Shown one piece after another: positions 37,124 to 45,639 of a stretch of DNA of 64,000 bases (position 1 is the first letter of the stretch; every line of letters begins with the position of its first letter). The stretch covers positions 2,500,001 to 2,564,000 of the forward strand of contig NZ_CP010945.1 in the NCBI RefSeq assembly GCF_000293885.2, in the 5' to 3' direction. The DNA is from Pseudomonas fluorescens NCIMB 11764 (GTDB taxonomy: Bacteria; Pseudomonadota; Gammaproteobacteria; Pseudomonadales; Pseudomonadaceae). Both the position numbers and the translations under genes were made by a program. The notes under the pieces are model-generated. The model was not told the origin of the DNA. It ran no database searches and saw only the letters and a program-made list of their open reading frames with translations.

Positions 37124-38151
37124 GCGGAATCACCATTCGCCTGGAAGGGTGCCGCAAGGCATTTTCCGATGGCACCGTTGCTGTACATGATCTGAACCTG
37201 ACCATTGAAGCCGGGGAAACGCTGGCGATTCTCGGCCCTTCGGGTTGCGGTAAAACCACCACCCTGCGCCTCATCGCCGGCCTGGAACGGCCGGATGTGG
37301 GCCATGTTTTTTTCGCTGACAAGGATGTCACGCGCTTACCGATCGAGCGTCGTGATGTGGGTATGGTGTTTCAAAATTATGCCTTGTTTCCGAATCTGGA
37401 CGTGGCCGCCAACATTGTTTACGGCCTGAAAATTCGCGGCCTTTCACCCGCCGAGCGCAACAAGCGGTGCTCGGAGTTGCTGGAGCTGGTGGGGCTGCAA
37501 GGTCACGAAAAACGCAGTGTTCACGAATTGTCCGGGGGGCAGCGTCAGCGAGTCGCCCTGGCTCGGGCCCTGGCACCCAGACCCAAAGTGCTGCTGCTCG
37601 ACGAACCTCTGGCGGCGCTGGACGCACAATTGCGTGAACGCCTGCGCAGCGAGCTGGATCAGTTGCTCCGCGGATTGGGGGTGACCTCGGTATTTGTCAC
37701 CCATGATCAGGGCGAGGCGATGGCGCTGGGCGATCGCATTCTGGTCATGGAGCGCGGTCGGGTCGCGCAATTGGGCACTCCACGGGAAATCTATCGGCAG
37801 CCGGCCAACACGTTTGTCGCCAGTTTCGTCGGCAATCTCAACGCTTTTCCGGTGATCGAGCACACGCCCTCGGGCTTGAAAGTCAGCGGCGGTGAATTGC
37901 CGTGGAGGGGCGCGCATCCCCCTTCCACCGTATATTGCCGCCCTGAACACTTACGGGTGATGCCCGGCGGCGGTCATCTGTCCGGGCGCCTGGTAGGGCA
38001 ATTTTTCCAGGGGGCACAAAGCCGCTTGTTGGTCGATGTCGGCGCTGCACAGCCGCTGATGGTGGACAGCGCAGACGGCGTGATCCACGACTTTGGCGCG
38101 CTGATTGCTCTGGGCATCGAGCCGCAGCAGCTGTTCACCCTGCAACCGTAA
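37120..38151 (+). CDS. ABC transporter ATP-binding protein
   Basis: This 343-residue ATPase energises the importer. It has Walker A GPSGCGKTT (about residues 38-46), the Q-loop at FQNYALFPNL, the signature LSGGQRQRVALARAL (about 134-148), Walker B VLLLDEPLAALD and the switch His in FVTHDQGEA. A C-terminal TOBE-like domain (about 240-343) is typical of the PotA/FbpC/CysA group. It ends the four-gene ABC block, 25 bases before the phosphodiesterase. Confidence 0.93.
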   Translation: MSGITIRLEGCRKAFSDGTVAVHDLNLTIEAGETLAILGPSGCGKTTTLRLIAGLERPDVGHVFFADKDVTRLPIERRDVGMVFQNYALFPNLDVAANIVYGLKIRGLSPAERNKRCSELLELVGLQGHEKRSVHELSGGQRQRVALARALAPRPKVLLLDEPLAALDAQLRERLRSELDQLLRGLGVTSVFVTHDQGEAMALGDRILVMERGRVAQLGTPREIYRQPANTFVASFVGNLNAFPVIEHTPSGLKVSGGELPWRGAHPPSTVYCRPEHLRVMPGGGHLSGRLVGQFFQGAQSRLLVDVGAAQPLMVDSADGVIHDFGALIALGIEPQQLFTLQP

Positions 38152-38176
38152 TGTTCTGGTCATTAGTGAGTGAATT

Positions 38177-39007
38177 TTGAATCGTTCGTTTCTCATTGCG
38201 CAGCTCAGTGATCTGCACCTGAAAGCTGATCACAAGCTGACCTACGGTGTCGTTGATACCACTGGCGCGCTGCGTCGTGCGGTCGATCAATTGAATGCCA
38301 GTCATCCGCGCCCGGATATTGTGGTGATCAGCGGCGATTTGGTGGACTTCGGCCGTCCTGATGAATATGCCGTGCTGCGTTCCGAACTGGAGCGGCTGCA
38401 CATGCCTTGCTACCTGGTGCCTGGCAACCACGACATTCGCGAGCATTTGCAGGCGGCCTTTACAGATCACGCCTATTTGCCGACATCGACGGGTGCTCCG
38501 CTGGACTGGGTGGTGGAGCAGCATCCGGTGCGCCTTATCGGTTTGGATACGACCATTCCCGATGCCCATGGTGGCCGTGTGCTGGACAGTCAATTGCGTT
38601 GGCTCGACGAACAATTGGCACGTCGCCCCGACGTCCCGACGCTGTTGATCCTGCATCACCCGCCGTTCATCAGCGGTATTGGCCACATGGATCGTGAACC
38701 GTTTATCAACGCCTTGGCGCTGGAGCGGGTCATTGCCCGGCACCCGCAGGTGGAGCGCTTGCTGTGCGGGCATTTACATCGATCAATGCAGCGGCGTTTC
38801 GGCGGCAGTCTGAGTTGCGTATGCCCGGGGACCTCACATCAGATCGTGCTGGATCTGCAGCCCACGGCGCCGGCGCATTTCAATCTTGAACCACCCGGTT
38901 ATCTGCTGCATCGCTGGGATGCACAGGCGCTGACGACCCACAACGTCGTTGTTGGCGAGTATCCCGGCCCGTATCCGTTTTATGACGCTCATGGACTGAT
39001 CGACTGA
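38177..39007 (+). CDS. GpdQ-like metallophosphodiesterase
   Basis: This 276-residue calcineurin-like phosphoesterase has the binuclear-metal motifs QLSDLHLKAD, SGDLVDFGRPDEY, VPGNHDIREH, ILHHPPF and CGHLHRSM in order. The arrangement resembles the glycerophosphodiesterase GpdQ and the cAMP phosphodiesterase CpdA. The GRPDEY segment and the C-terminal PGTSHQI...YPGPYPFYD pattern favour GpdQ. No signal peptide is seen, so it would act on imported substrate. The start is an in-frame TTG with a weak ribosome-binding site. Context suggests hydrolysis of a phosphodiester brought in by the ABC importer. Confidence 0.82.
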   Translation: MNRSFLIAQLSDLHLKADHKLTYGVVDTTGALRRAVDQLNASHPRPDIVVISGDLVDFGRPDEYAVLRSELERLHMPCYLVPGNHDIREHLQAAFTDHAYLPTSTGAPLDWVVEQHPVRLIGLDTTIPDAHGGRVLDSQLRWLDEQLARRPDVPTLLILHHPPFISGIGHMDREPFINALALERVIARHPQVERLLCGHLHRSMQRRFGGSLSCVCPGTSHQIVLDLQPTAPAHFNLEPPGYLLHRWDAQALTTHNVVVGEYPGPYPFYDAHGLID

Positions 39008-39194
39008 AACAAAGGGACTTTCAAGGCGCTTTCCTGACAGGGTTCTTCGGAGGTTTTTAACCACTATTACTTCTGCTGATTCGCAAGTTTTTTGAAGACT
39101 ATTTAATGCATCGGCCAATCCTTTGATTGGCGGGGTGCTTCCTGCTGCCATTTTAATAGACCCGGAACAGAGTTCCGCGCTGGAGTTCGTCCTG

Positions 39195-40514
39195 ATGAAA
39201 ACCACGTTAAAAGTACTGAGTTGTTTGACCGGCGTTCTGGGTGTTGCCATGAGTCCGTTGGCGAGTGCTGAATTTATCAAAGACAGCAAAGCCAACTTGA
39301 ATTTGCGTAACTTCTATTTCAACAACGATAACCGCGACGGTGCCGCCGCTCCTTCGAAGACCGAAGAGTGGGGGCAAGCCTTCATGCTCAATTATCAATC
39401 CGGATTTACCGATGGAACCGTGGGATTCGGTCTGGACGCCATAGGCCTGCTGGGTTTGAAGCTCGACAGCGGCGCGGGGCGCCATGTCGGCGGGTCAATG
39501 TTTCCCAACGATGGCGACAAAGCGGCAGATCAATGGAGCCGTATGGGCGCGACGGCCAAGATGCGTTTCTCCAAAACCGAACTGCGCTACGGGACCTTGC
39601 AGCCCAAGTTGCCCATTCTGGTTTCCAACGACGGGCGTCTCCTGCCTCAAACTTTTGAAGGCGGACAAGTCACTAGCAATGAAATCGACAATCTGACCCT
39701 CACCGCCGGTCAACTGGAGCACGCCACCGGGCGTGCTTCCAGTGATCGCGCGGGGCTGGCCGTTGCGGGCGCCACTCAGGAAAGTAATAAATTCAGCTTT
39801 GCCGGTGGCGACTACAAACTGACCAAGGATCTGACCGCCCAGTATTACTACGCCAATCTTGAAGACTATTACAATCAGCACTTCGTTGGGTTACTGCATG
39901 TTTTGCCCCTGGACGAATACGGTTCATTGAAAACCGACTTGCGTTATTTCAAGACCACCTCCGACGGTAAAAACAGCACCGTGGCCGGTCGCGCCGGTGG
40001 CTATAAAATGGGCGGCTACAGCAAAGACCGTAGTGGTGAAATCGACAACGATACCTGGAGCGCGGCGTTCATTTATTCATTGGGCGGGCATGCGATTACC
40101 GCGGGCTATCAAAGCGTTTCCGACGACAGCAACTTTGCACAGCTGAATCAGGGTGGGCTGGTGGGCAAAGGTGAAGGCGGCGCGAGTCTTTATCTCTATA
40201 CCGACCGTACCATTCAAACATTCATCCAGGCCGGTGAGCGCACCGCATTCGCACAATACGCATATGACTTTTCCGCGCTGGGCGTTCCTGGGTTGAAGGC
40301 GTCCGTGATGTACCTCAAAGGCGACAATATCAAGACTGTCAGCGGCAATGATGCCAGCGAATGGGAGCGCGATATCTCGCTGGACTATGTGATTCAGAGT
40401 GGCGCACTGAAAAATGTGGGGTTTGGCTGGCGTAACGGCATGGCCCGAAGCGATATCGCTCGCGATCAGGATCAGAATCGTCTGATCGTGAGCTATACGA
40501 TTCCATTGATGTAG
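39195..40514 (+). CDS. OprD-family outer-membrane porin
   Basis: This is a 439-residue precursor. The signal peptide (LTGVLGVAMSPLASA, cut before EFIKDSKA, about residue 25) is followed by the OprD opening LRNFYFNNDNRDG and alternating barrel strands, and it ends in a C-terminal barrel strand (LIVSYTIPLM). OprD porins take up specific small nutrients in pseudomonads. I chose ATG 39195 (GGAG upstream); an in-frame start at 39123 precedes the signal peptide. A gap of 187 bases separates it from the phosphodiesterase, so it may have its own promoter. It probably brings the ABC substrate across the outer membrane. Confidence 0.9.
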   Translation: MKTTLKVLSCLTGVLGVAMSPLASAEFIKDSKANLNLRNFYFNNDNRDGAAAPSKTEEWGQAFMLNYQSGFTDGTVGFGLDAIGLLGLKLDSGAGRHVGGSMFPNDGDKAADQWSRMGATAKMRFSKTELRYGTLQPKLPILVSNDGRLLPQTFEGGQVTSNEIDNLTLTAGQLEHATGRASSDRAGLAVAGATQESNKFSFAGGDYKLTKDLTAQYYYANLEDYYNQHFVGLLHVLPLDEYGSLKTDLRYFKTTSDGKNSTVAGRAGGYKMGGYSKDRSGEIDNDTWSAAFIYSLGGHAITAGYQSVSDDSNFAQLNQGGLVGKGEGGASLYLYTDRTIQTFIQAGERTAFAQYAYDFSALGVPGLKASVMYLKGDNIKTVSGNDASEWERDISLDYVIQSGALKNVGFGWRNGMARSDIARDQDQNRLIVSYTIPLM

Positions 40515-40568
40515 GTATGGAGGCGTGTAAGCGATAGAGCATAACGGTTGGTGACCTTCCTAAAGCGT

Positions 40569-40586
40569 TGTAGGTCTTGGCTTACT
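40569..40586 (+). promoter_or_regulatory. GacA-type upstream activating sequence of rsmZ
   Basis: TGTAGG-N6-CTTACT matches 10 of the 12 defined positions of the published GacA box TGTAAG-N6-CTTACA. It lies 175-192 bases before the inferred rsmZ start, the distance reported for the P. fluorescens gene. It is 55 bases after the porin stop codon. Confidence 0.7.
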
Positions 40587-40724
40587 CTTCCGTAAGTGTT
40601 CGTTGTGTTTACACCCGGCCAAAGTGCCCAAGGGAGGCGGGTATGAGACCTGCCTCCCCGATTTAACGGGGTGTTGGTCAACGTTAACGCTACACGGCCA
40701 CGTTTTTTTCGCCGCGGGTCCCGA

Positions 40725-40752
40725 TTGCGTTACGCCATTAACCCTCTAGTAT
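40725..40752 (+). promoter_or_regulatory. Sigma-70 promoter of rsmZ
   Basis: A -35 element TTGCGT (40725-40730) is followed after 16 bases by a -10 element TAGTAT (40747-40752). This places the RNA start at about 40761, where the conserved RsmZ 5' sequence TGTCGACGGA begins. Confidence 0.7.
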
Positions 40753-40760
40753 CGGTGCTG

Positions 40761-40889
40761 TGTCGACGGACAGACACGCCCTTCAAGGATGAGGGGAAAG
40801 GACATTGCAGGACGCGATTCATCAGGACGATGAAAAGGAACACAGGGAATAGGGAAAAAATGTGGGCGGGTCAAACCGCCCCTTTTTTT
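40761..40889 (+). ncRNA. rsmZ: RsmZ (PrrB) regulatory small RNA
   Basis: This sRNA of about 129 bases sequesters the translational repressors RsmA/RsmE and is switched on by GacS/GacA. Nine GGA triplets are visible, several in hairpin loops: TGTC/GACA around the first GGA, CCCT/AGGG, and the perfect TTCATC-AGGAC-GATGAA. Single-stranded linkers contain AAGGAAC and AGGGAAT. The RNA ends in a GGGCGG/CCGCCC hairpin (40864-40881) with seven T. The 5' end, motif order and the fdxA neighbour match rsmZ of other P. fluorescens strains. Here 7 kb of accessory genes separate it from rpoS. Confidence 0.93.
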
Positions 40890-40903
40890 GCCTGCAGAAA
40901 AGC

Positions 40904-40928
40904 AAAAAAGGCCCGCAAGGGGCCTTTT
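40904..40928 (-). terminator. Rho-independent terminator of fdxA
   Basis: On the minus strand AAAAGGCCC/GGGCCTTTT (40928-40906) forms a stem around CTTGC, followed by TTTTTTGC. It converges with the rsmZ terminator, with 14 bases between the two. Confidence 0.88.
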
Positions 40929-40945
40929 CGGGAACGCGGGGGAAA

Positions 40946-41269
40946 TCAGCGTTCGAGATCTTTGATCTTGCCTTTGACGCCATCCCACTCTTCGGCATCG
41001 GGCAGCGATTCTTTCTTCTCGGTGATGTTGGGCCAGATTTCGGCCAGCTCAACGTTCAGCTGAATGAATTCCTGCATCTCTTCCGGGACTTCATCTTCAG
41101 AGAAGATGGCCACGGCAGGGCATTCTGGTTCGCACAGTGCGCAGTCGATGCACTCATCCGGGTGAATCACCAGGAAGTTCGGGCCTTCGTAAAAGCAGTC
41201 CACCGGACAGACTTCTACGCAGTCGGTGTACTTGCACTTGATGCAGTTGTCGGTGACGACGAAGGTCAT
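40946..41269 (-). CDS. fdxA: Seven-iron ferredoxin FdxA
   Basis: FdxA is a soluble [3Fe-4S][4Fe-4S] electron carrier of the Azotobacter ferredoxin I type. From the ATG at 41269 (AGGAG upstream) the product is 107 residues, the family length. The first cluster region reads [17 protein letters not shown], and the second [12 protein letters not shown]. An in-frame start at 41311 adds 14 Arg-rich residues with no family support. The gene is transcribed away from mutS and converges with rsmZ. Confidence 0.97.
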   Translation of the reverse strand: MTFVVTDNCIKCKYTDCVEVCPVDCFYEGPNFLVIHPDECIDCALCEPECPAVAIFSEDEVPEEMQEFIQLNVELAEIWPNITEKKESLPDAEEWDGVKGKIKDLER

Positions 41270-41411
41270 TTCTAATTTTCTCCTCAGGCGGCGGCAGCGG
41301 AGCCCCTTCACGTTGGGGTCGCCAGGTTTGGGAGCGATAGTCTGCAGGCCAGGCTATTGGCCTGCAGCATCCCAAACCGCGCGAGATTCTAACAGCTTGC
41401 AGGCAAGTGCG

Positions 41412-43991
41412 TTAGATCCGTGTCTTTAGTGTATAGAGCATTTCGAGCGCGCGACGCGGCGTCAGGTCATCCAGATCCAGTTTGGCCAGTTCATCGAGCA
41501 CCGGATGGGGCAGGCTGGCGAACATGTCGCTCTGTTGCGGCGCGGCCGTTTTGCCTTTGGCAGCCTTGGGCACTTCATGGGGCAGCGCGGTGGCTTCCAG
41601 GCGACCCAGGTGCTCGCGAGCGCGCACGATCACTTCACTCGGCACGCCGGCCAGCTGCGCAACGGCCAGGCCATAGCTCTGGCTGGCAGGCCCGGGCAGC
41701 ACATGGTGCAGGAACACGATGCGCTCGTTGTGCTCGGTGGCATTGAGGTGCACGTTGGCCACCAGCGGTTGCGCTTCCGGTAGCACCGTCAGTTCGAAGT
41801 AGTGGGTGGCGAACAGCGTGTAAGCCCGCAGGTGCGCCAGGCGTTCGGCCGCAGCCCACGCCAGGGAAAGACCGTCGAAGGTGCTGGTGCCGCGACCGAC
41901 TTCGTCCATCAGCACCAGGCTGCGCTCGGTGGCATTGTGCAGAATGTTGGCGGTTTCGCTCATTTCGACCATGAAGGTCGAACGTCCACCGGCCAGGTCA
42001 TCGCTGGAACCGATCCGGGTGAAGATGCGGTCCACCAGCGACAGTTCGCAACTGGCCGCCGGCACGAAACTGCCGATGTGTGCCAGCAACACGATCAGTG
42101 CGGTCTGGCGCATGTAGGTGGATTTACCGCCCATGTTCGGACCGGTGATCACCAGCATGCGGGTATTGTCGTCGAGGCTCAGGTCGTTGGCCACGAACGG
42201 CGTGGTCAGCACTTGCTCGACCACCGGGTGACGGCCCTGGCTGATGCGCATGCAGGGCTCGTCGACGAAGCGCGGGCAATTCAGATCGAGATTCAATGCG
42301 CGTTCGGCGAGGTTGCTCAGTACATCCAGTTCGGCCAATGCCGCGGCGGTGTCTTGCAGCGGTGGCAACTGGGCGATCAGGTCTTCGAGCAGCGCTTCGT
42401 AAAGCATCTTTTCGCGAGCCAGGGCGCGGCTCTTGGCCGACAGTGCCTTGTCCTCGAACGCCTTGAGTTCCGGCGTGATAAAACGCTCTGCGCCCTTCAG
42501 CGTCTGGCGACGAATGTAGTCGGCCGGCGCCGATTCGGCCTGCTTGCTCGGCAACTCGATGAAGTAACCGTGAATGCGGTTGTAACCGACTTTCAGGTGC
42601 GACAGGCCGGTGCGGGCCTTTTCGCGTGCTTCCAGATCGATCAGGAACTGTCCGGCGTTTTCGCTCAGCGATTGCAGGTCGTCGAGCTCGCTGTCGTAAC
42701 CGGTTTTCAACACGCCGCCATCGCGGATCACCGCAGGCGGGTTGTCGATGATGGCTTTTTCCAGCAGTGCCGCCAGTTCCGGGTAGGTGCTGGTGGTCTT
42801 GGCCAGTTGAATGATGTGCGGCGCTTCCAGCTCGGTCATCGCCACTTGCAACTCAGGCAGTGCACCGAGTGCATCGCGCAGACGAGCGAGGTCGCGAGGA
42901 CGGGCGTTACGCAGACCGATCCGCGCCAGAATCCGCTCGATGTCACCGATTTCCTTGAGCTGCGGTTGCAGCTTTTCGAAACGGTAGCCGTCGAGCAGGC
43001 AAGTGATCGAGGTCTGGCGTGACAGCAAAACCTTCAGGTCGCGCAACGGCCGGTTCAACCAGCGGGTCAGCAGGCGACTGCCCATCGCGGTCTGGCAGCG
43101 ATCAACCACCGATTGCAGCGTATTGTCGCGACCACCGGCGAGGTTGGTATCGAGTTCCAGGTTGCGGCGGCTCGCGCCATCCAGCACCACGGTGTCGTCC
43201 AGGCGTTCATGCCGCAGGCTGCGCAAATGGGGCAGGGCGGTGCGCTGGGTTTCCTTGGCGTAGCTGAGCAGGCAACCGGCGGCGCCGATGGCCAGGGTCA
43301 GGTTCTCGCAACCGAAACCTTTCAGGTCCTGGGTCGAGAATTGCTGGCAGAGACTTTTCAGCGCCGAGTCACGCTCGAAATCCCACGGCGCACGGCGACG
43401 TACCCCACGGCGTTTTTCCGCCGGCAAATCCTTCGGCCAGTCATCCGGGATCATCAGCTCCACCGGATTGACCCGCTCCAGTTCCGCCAGCAGGTTTTCC
43501 CAGCCCTTGATCTCCAGCACAGTGAAGTTGCCGCTGGTGATGTCCAGCACTGCCAGTCCGAACAGGCGCTCGTCACCCAGTACCGCCGCGATCAGGTTAT
43601 CCCGACGCTCATCCAGCAGCGCTTCATCACTGACCGTACCCGGCGTGATGATCCGCACCACCTGGCGATCCACTGGCCCCTTGCTGGTCGCCGGATCGCC
43701 GACCTGCTCACAGATCACCACCGATTCGCCAAGCTTCACCAGTTTCGCCAGGTAACCTTCCGCGGCATGGTAAGGAATCCCGCACATCGGAATCGCCTGA
43801 CCGGCCGACTGCCCACGGGCGGTCAGGGTGATGTCCAGCAACTTGGCGGCCTTCTTCGCGTCTTCATAGAAGATCTCGTAGAAGTCACCCATGCGGTAGA
43901 ACATAAGCTGGTCGGGGTGCTGGTTCTTCAGGCGCCAGTACTGCTGCATCATTGGCGTGTGAGAGGACAGATCGGTGAGTGCTTTATTCAT
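41412..43991 (-). CDS. mutS: DNA mismatch repair protein MutS
   Basis: MutS recognises base mismatches and small loops and recruits MutL. The 859-residue product has the mismatch-reading FYE motif in [12 protein letters not shown] (about residues 33-44), a clamp and lever region, the Walker A motif [14 protein letters not shown] (about 612-625), the Walker B/signature region [16 protein letters not shown] and a C-terminal dimerisation end. It marks the left border of the tailocin locus. Confidence 0.98.
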   Translation of the reverse strand: MNKALTDLSSHTPMMQQYWRLKNQHPDQLMFYRMGDFYEIFYEDAKKAAKLLDITLTARGQSAGQAIPMCGIPYHAAEGYLAKLVKLGESVVICEQVGDPATSKGPVDRQVVRIITPGTVSDEALLDERRDNLIAAVLGDERLFGLAVLDITSGNFTVLEIKGWENLLAELERVNPVELMIPDDWPKDLPAEKRRGVRRRAPWDFERDSALKSLCQQFSTQDLKGFGCENLTLAIGAAGCLLSYAKETQRTALPHLRSLRHERLDDTVVLDGASRRNLELDTNLAGGRDNTLQSVVDRCQTAMGSRLLTRWLNRPLRDLKVLLSRQTSITCLLDGYRFEKLQPQLKEIGDIERILARIGLRNARPRDLARLRDALGALPELQVAMTELEAPHIIQLAKTTSTYPELAALLEKAIIDNPPAVIRDGGVLKTGYDSELDDLQSLSENAGQFLIDLEAREKARTGLSHLKVGYNRIHGYFIELPSKQAESAPADYIRRQTLKGAERFITPELKAFEDKALSAKSRALAREKMLYEALLEDLIAQLPPLQDTAAALAELDVLSNLAERALNLDLNCPRFVDEPCMRISQGRHPVVEQVLTTPFVANDLSLDDNTRMLVITGPNMGGKSTYMRQTALIVLLAHIGSFVPAASCELSLVDRIFTRIGSSDDLAGGRSTFMVEMSETANILHNATERSLVLMDEVGRGTSTFDGLSLAWAAAERLAHLRAYTLFATHYFELTVLPEAQPLVANVHLNATEHNERIVFLHHVLPGPASQSYGLAVAQLAGVPSEVIVRAREHLGRLEATALPHEVPKAAKGKTAAPQQSDMFASLPHPVLDELAKLDLDDLTPRRALEMLYTLKTRI

Positions 43992-44134
43992 CGGATATCA
44001 GGCAAATTCGTTGAAAGGTGTAGGGCAAAGGAGGGACATCGGCCCGGCTTTTCCGCGATGGGCGCAAGGTTAACATGGGCGGTCCACCCGACGCAGGCAT
44101 GAAAGCGGCGGGATACCTGTCTGCCGTCCATACA

Positions 44135-44175
44135 CAATTTATGCGCTGTTTATGCAATTCTGCATTTGCCTACGA
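44135..44175 (+). promoter_or_regulatory. Operator-like ATGC repeats before the tailocin repressor gene
   Basis: TTTATGCG, TTTATGCAA and CTGCATTTG follow each other within 35 bases in an AT-rich stretch just before the repressor start. The same core (ATGCA/TGCAT) recurs at the tailocin promoter on the other side of the gene, which suggests autoregulation. Confidence 0.5.
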
Positions 44176-44192
44176 AAAAAAGATCAAGCACT

Positions 44193-44936
44193 ATGCGCGT
44201 TATGCAAAAACGCAATGTTTCTACCGTATTAAGAGCGCTGCTCGATCAGCACGGGATCTCCCCCACGGAGCTTCACCGTCGCACGGGCGTGCCTCAATCC
44301 ACTCTCTCGCGCATCCTCAGCGGGAAGATCGTCGATCCTTCGGACAAACACATTTCGAAGATCGCCGAATACTTCGCCGTGAGCACCGACCAGTTGCGGG
44401 GCCGTGCGGATGTCGCGCCTACCGTCAATTCCAGTCGCGATGAACTGCATTCGGAACTCAAGGACATAAGCCTGTGGGATGACGATACGCCCGTCGATGA
44501 CGACGAGGTGTCCGTCCCCTTTCTTCGCGAGGTTGAATTGGCTGCTGGATCAGGAAGATTCGTCATCGAAGAAAGCGAGCGCTCTAGCCTGCGCTTCGGC
44601 AAACGCAGCCTGCGCCACAACGGTGTGCAGTTCGACCAGGCCAAATGCGTGACGGTGCGTGGCAACAGTATGTTGCCGGTACTGCGCGACGGCGCCACCG
44701 TGGGGGTCAATGCCGGCAAATGCGGGATTGGCGACATCGTCGATGGCGACCTGTATGCCATCAACCATAACGGCCAGTTGCGGGTTAAACAGCTTTATCG
44801 CCTGCCGACGGGAATTCGCCTGCGCAGCTTCAATCGCGATGAGCATCCGGACGAGGACTACACCTTCCAGGAGATCCAGGAAGAACAGATTGTCATCCTC
44901 GGCCACGTCTTCTGGTGGGGCATGTACGCCCGTTAA
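44193..44936 (+). CDS. prtR: PrtR-type, LexA-like tailocin repressor
   Basis: This 247-residue repressor controls the downstream tailocin. The N-terminal helix-turn-helix is at about residues 20-45 (ISPTELHRRTGVPQSTLSRI). The C-terminal S24 peptidase domain has the self-cleavage site Ala118-Gly119 in LAAGSG, nucleophile Ser159 in RGNSMLP and Lys199 in LRVKQL. DNA damage should trigger RecA-dependent self-cleavage and induce the cluster. Start choice: ATG 44193, with ATG 44202 as alternative. No PrtN-type activator gene is in the locus, unlike P. aeruginosa pyocins. A terminator follows, so it is monocistronic. Confidence 0.9.
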   Translation: MRVMQKRNVSTVLRALLDQHGISPTELHRRTGVPQSTLSRILSGKIVDPSDKHISKIAEYFAVSTDQLRGRADVAPTVNSSRDELHSELKDISLWDDDTPVDDDEVSVPFLREVELAAGSGRFVIEESERSSLRFGKRSLRHNGVQFDQAKCVTVRGNSMLPVLRDGATVGVNAGKCGIGDIVDGDLYAINHNGQLRVKQLYRLPTGIRLRSFNRDEHPDEDYTFQEIQEEQIVILGHVFWWGMYAR

Positions 44937-44953
44937 CCTCATCGCTGTCAGAT

Positions 44954-44981
44954 AAAACCCGCCACTGCGCGGGTTTTTTTT
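44954..44981 (+). terminator. Rho-independent terminator after the repressor gene
   Basis: AAAACCCGC (44954-44962) pairs with GCGGGTTTT (44969-44977), followed by a run of T. Tailocin structural genes therefore need their own promoter downstream. Confidence 0.9.
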
Positions 44982-45023
44982 CGCCTGCTGAAAACCGTCA
45001 ACGCCTTTGTCTGTGGGGCTTTC

Positions 45024-45096
45024 ATGCGTAAATGCATTTAAAGCGCATAAATAAATGCATTTGTGCATTGACTGTATATGCATCCATGCATATTCT
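45024..45096 (+). promoter_or_regulatory. Tailocin promoter with repressor-operator repeats
   Basis: A sigma-70 promoter is seen with -35 TTGACT (45068-45073), a 17-base spacer and -10 TATTCT (45091-45096). The spacer and -10 are covered by the dyad ATATGCAT-CC-ATGCATAT (45076-45093). Two exact copies of the palindrome AAATGCATTT lie upstream (45030-45039 and 45053-45062), with a TGCGCAT-like half site between them. Repressor bound here would block polymerase. No LexA box (CTGT-N8-ACAG) is present, so induction should go through the PrtR-type repressor. Confidence 0.7.
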
Positions 45097-45639
45097 TTGT
45101 CTCAAGCCGCTCAACAAAGCAGCTCGAAACGAAGTTCTTTAGTTCCACCACAAAGGCAGCGATGAACCGGCCTCAACGGTTCAGAGGGTTGGCAACTGAC
45201 CCGGGTGTGCAGCGTAAAGCACCAGAAGCAGTTATCCGGCGGGCAGGGACCGCGGTCGGAAAAACAATCTGAATGGACCCGTACCGCGCCAGTAGCGCCG
45301 AAAGGTCAACGCGAAGGATCGCATTACTGAAAAGCCCGGTTAGCGCCGCAATGCTGTTCACTTAAGCGCGCTCTTGGATCGTGCATACCTTTGTGGCGAG
45401 CGAGCTTGCTCGCGCTGGGCTGCGTAGCGGCCCCAAAAATCTGACAACTATTGCCGAGTTTTGTGAGTGCTACGCACTCAAGCGGGAGCAAGCTCCCTCG
45501 CCACAAGTTTCCTTTGATTCAAGACACTCTTAAGTGAACAACATTGCGGCAGCGCCGGGCTTTTTGAAATGCCTACCTCGTACGAGGCTTATAAACCTCA
45601 ACGACAGAAAGGATTCGACAGAAGCCAGGAGGCCTCTCG
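45097..45639 (+). other. Long untranslated leader of the tailocin operon
   Basis: These 543 bases between the tailocin promoter and the com-like gene contain no convincing coding sequence. They hold the nested inverted-repeat element at 45330-45565. The rest (45097-45329) has no recognisable gene, tRNA or terminator. The leader ends in a strong ribosome-binding site AGGAGG for the com-like gene. Confidence 0.6.
45330..45565. repeat. Imperfect inverted repeat of about 50 bp enclosing a REP doublet
   Basis: The left arm (45330-45380) and right arm (45516-45565) are imperfect inverted copies sharing AAAAGCCCGG, CCGCAATG, TGTTCACTTAAG and CTTG-ATC. Between them lies a REP doublet, TTGTGGCGAGCGAGCTTGCT (45391-45410) and its inverted partner ending at 45507. 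The whole 236-base unit can fold into one long hairpin. It may be a REPIN embedded in a MITE-like element or a structured leader; no terminal target-site duplication was established. Confidence 0.7.

Noticed and set aside
40524..40541. TGTAAGCGATAGAGCATA as a GacA box
   Set aside because: Only the left half fits, and it is too far (about -237) from the rsmZ start. The site at 40569-40586 is better in both sequence and position.
40581..40596. Palindrome CTTAC-N6-GTAAG upstream of rsmZ
   Set aside because: Its half sites are in the opposite order to the GacA consensus. It overlaps the better box and probably arises by chance from it.
41802..43022. Plus-strand open frame of 406 codons opposite mutS
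   Set aside because: This is an antisense shadow of mutS, with low-complexity Gln/Arg/His-rich translation and no start signal.
45068..45090. LexA box at the tailocin promoter
   Set aside because: A CTGT half site is present, but no ACAG occurs at the N8 spacing. The symmetry is better explained by the ATGCAT repressor dyad.
45330..45565. CRISPR array in the repeat-rich tailocin leader
   Set aside because: The repeats are inverted, not regularly spaced direct repeats, and no cas genes are present.
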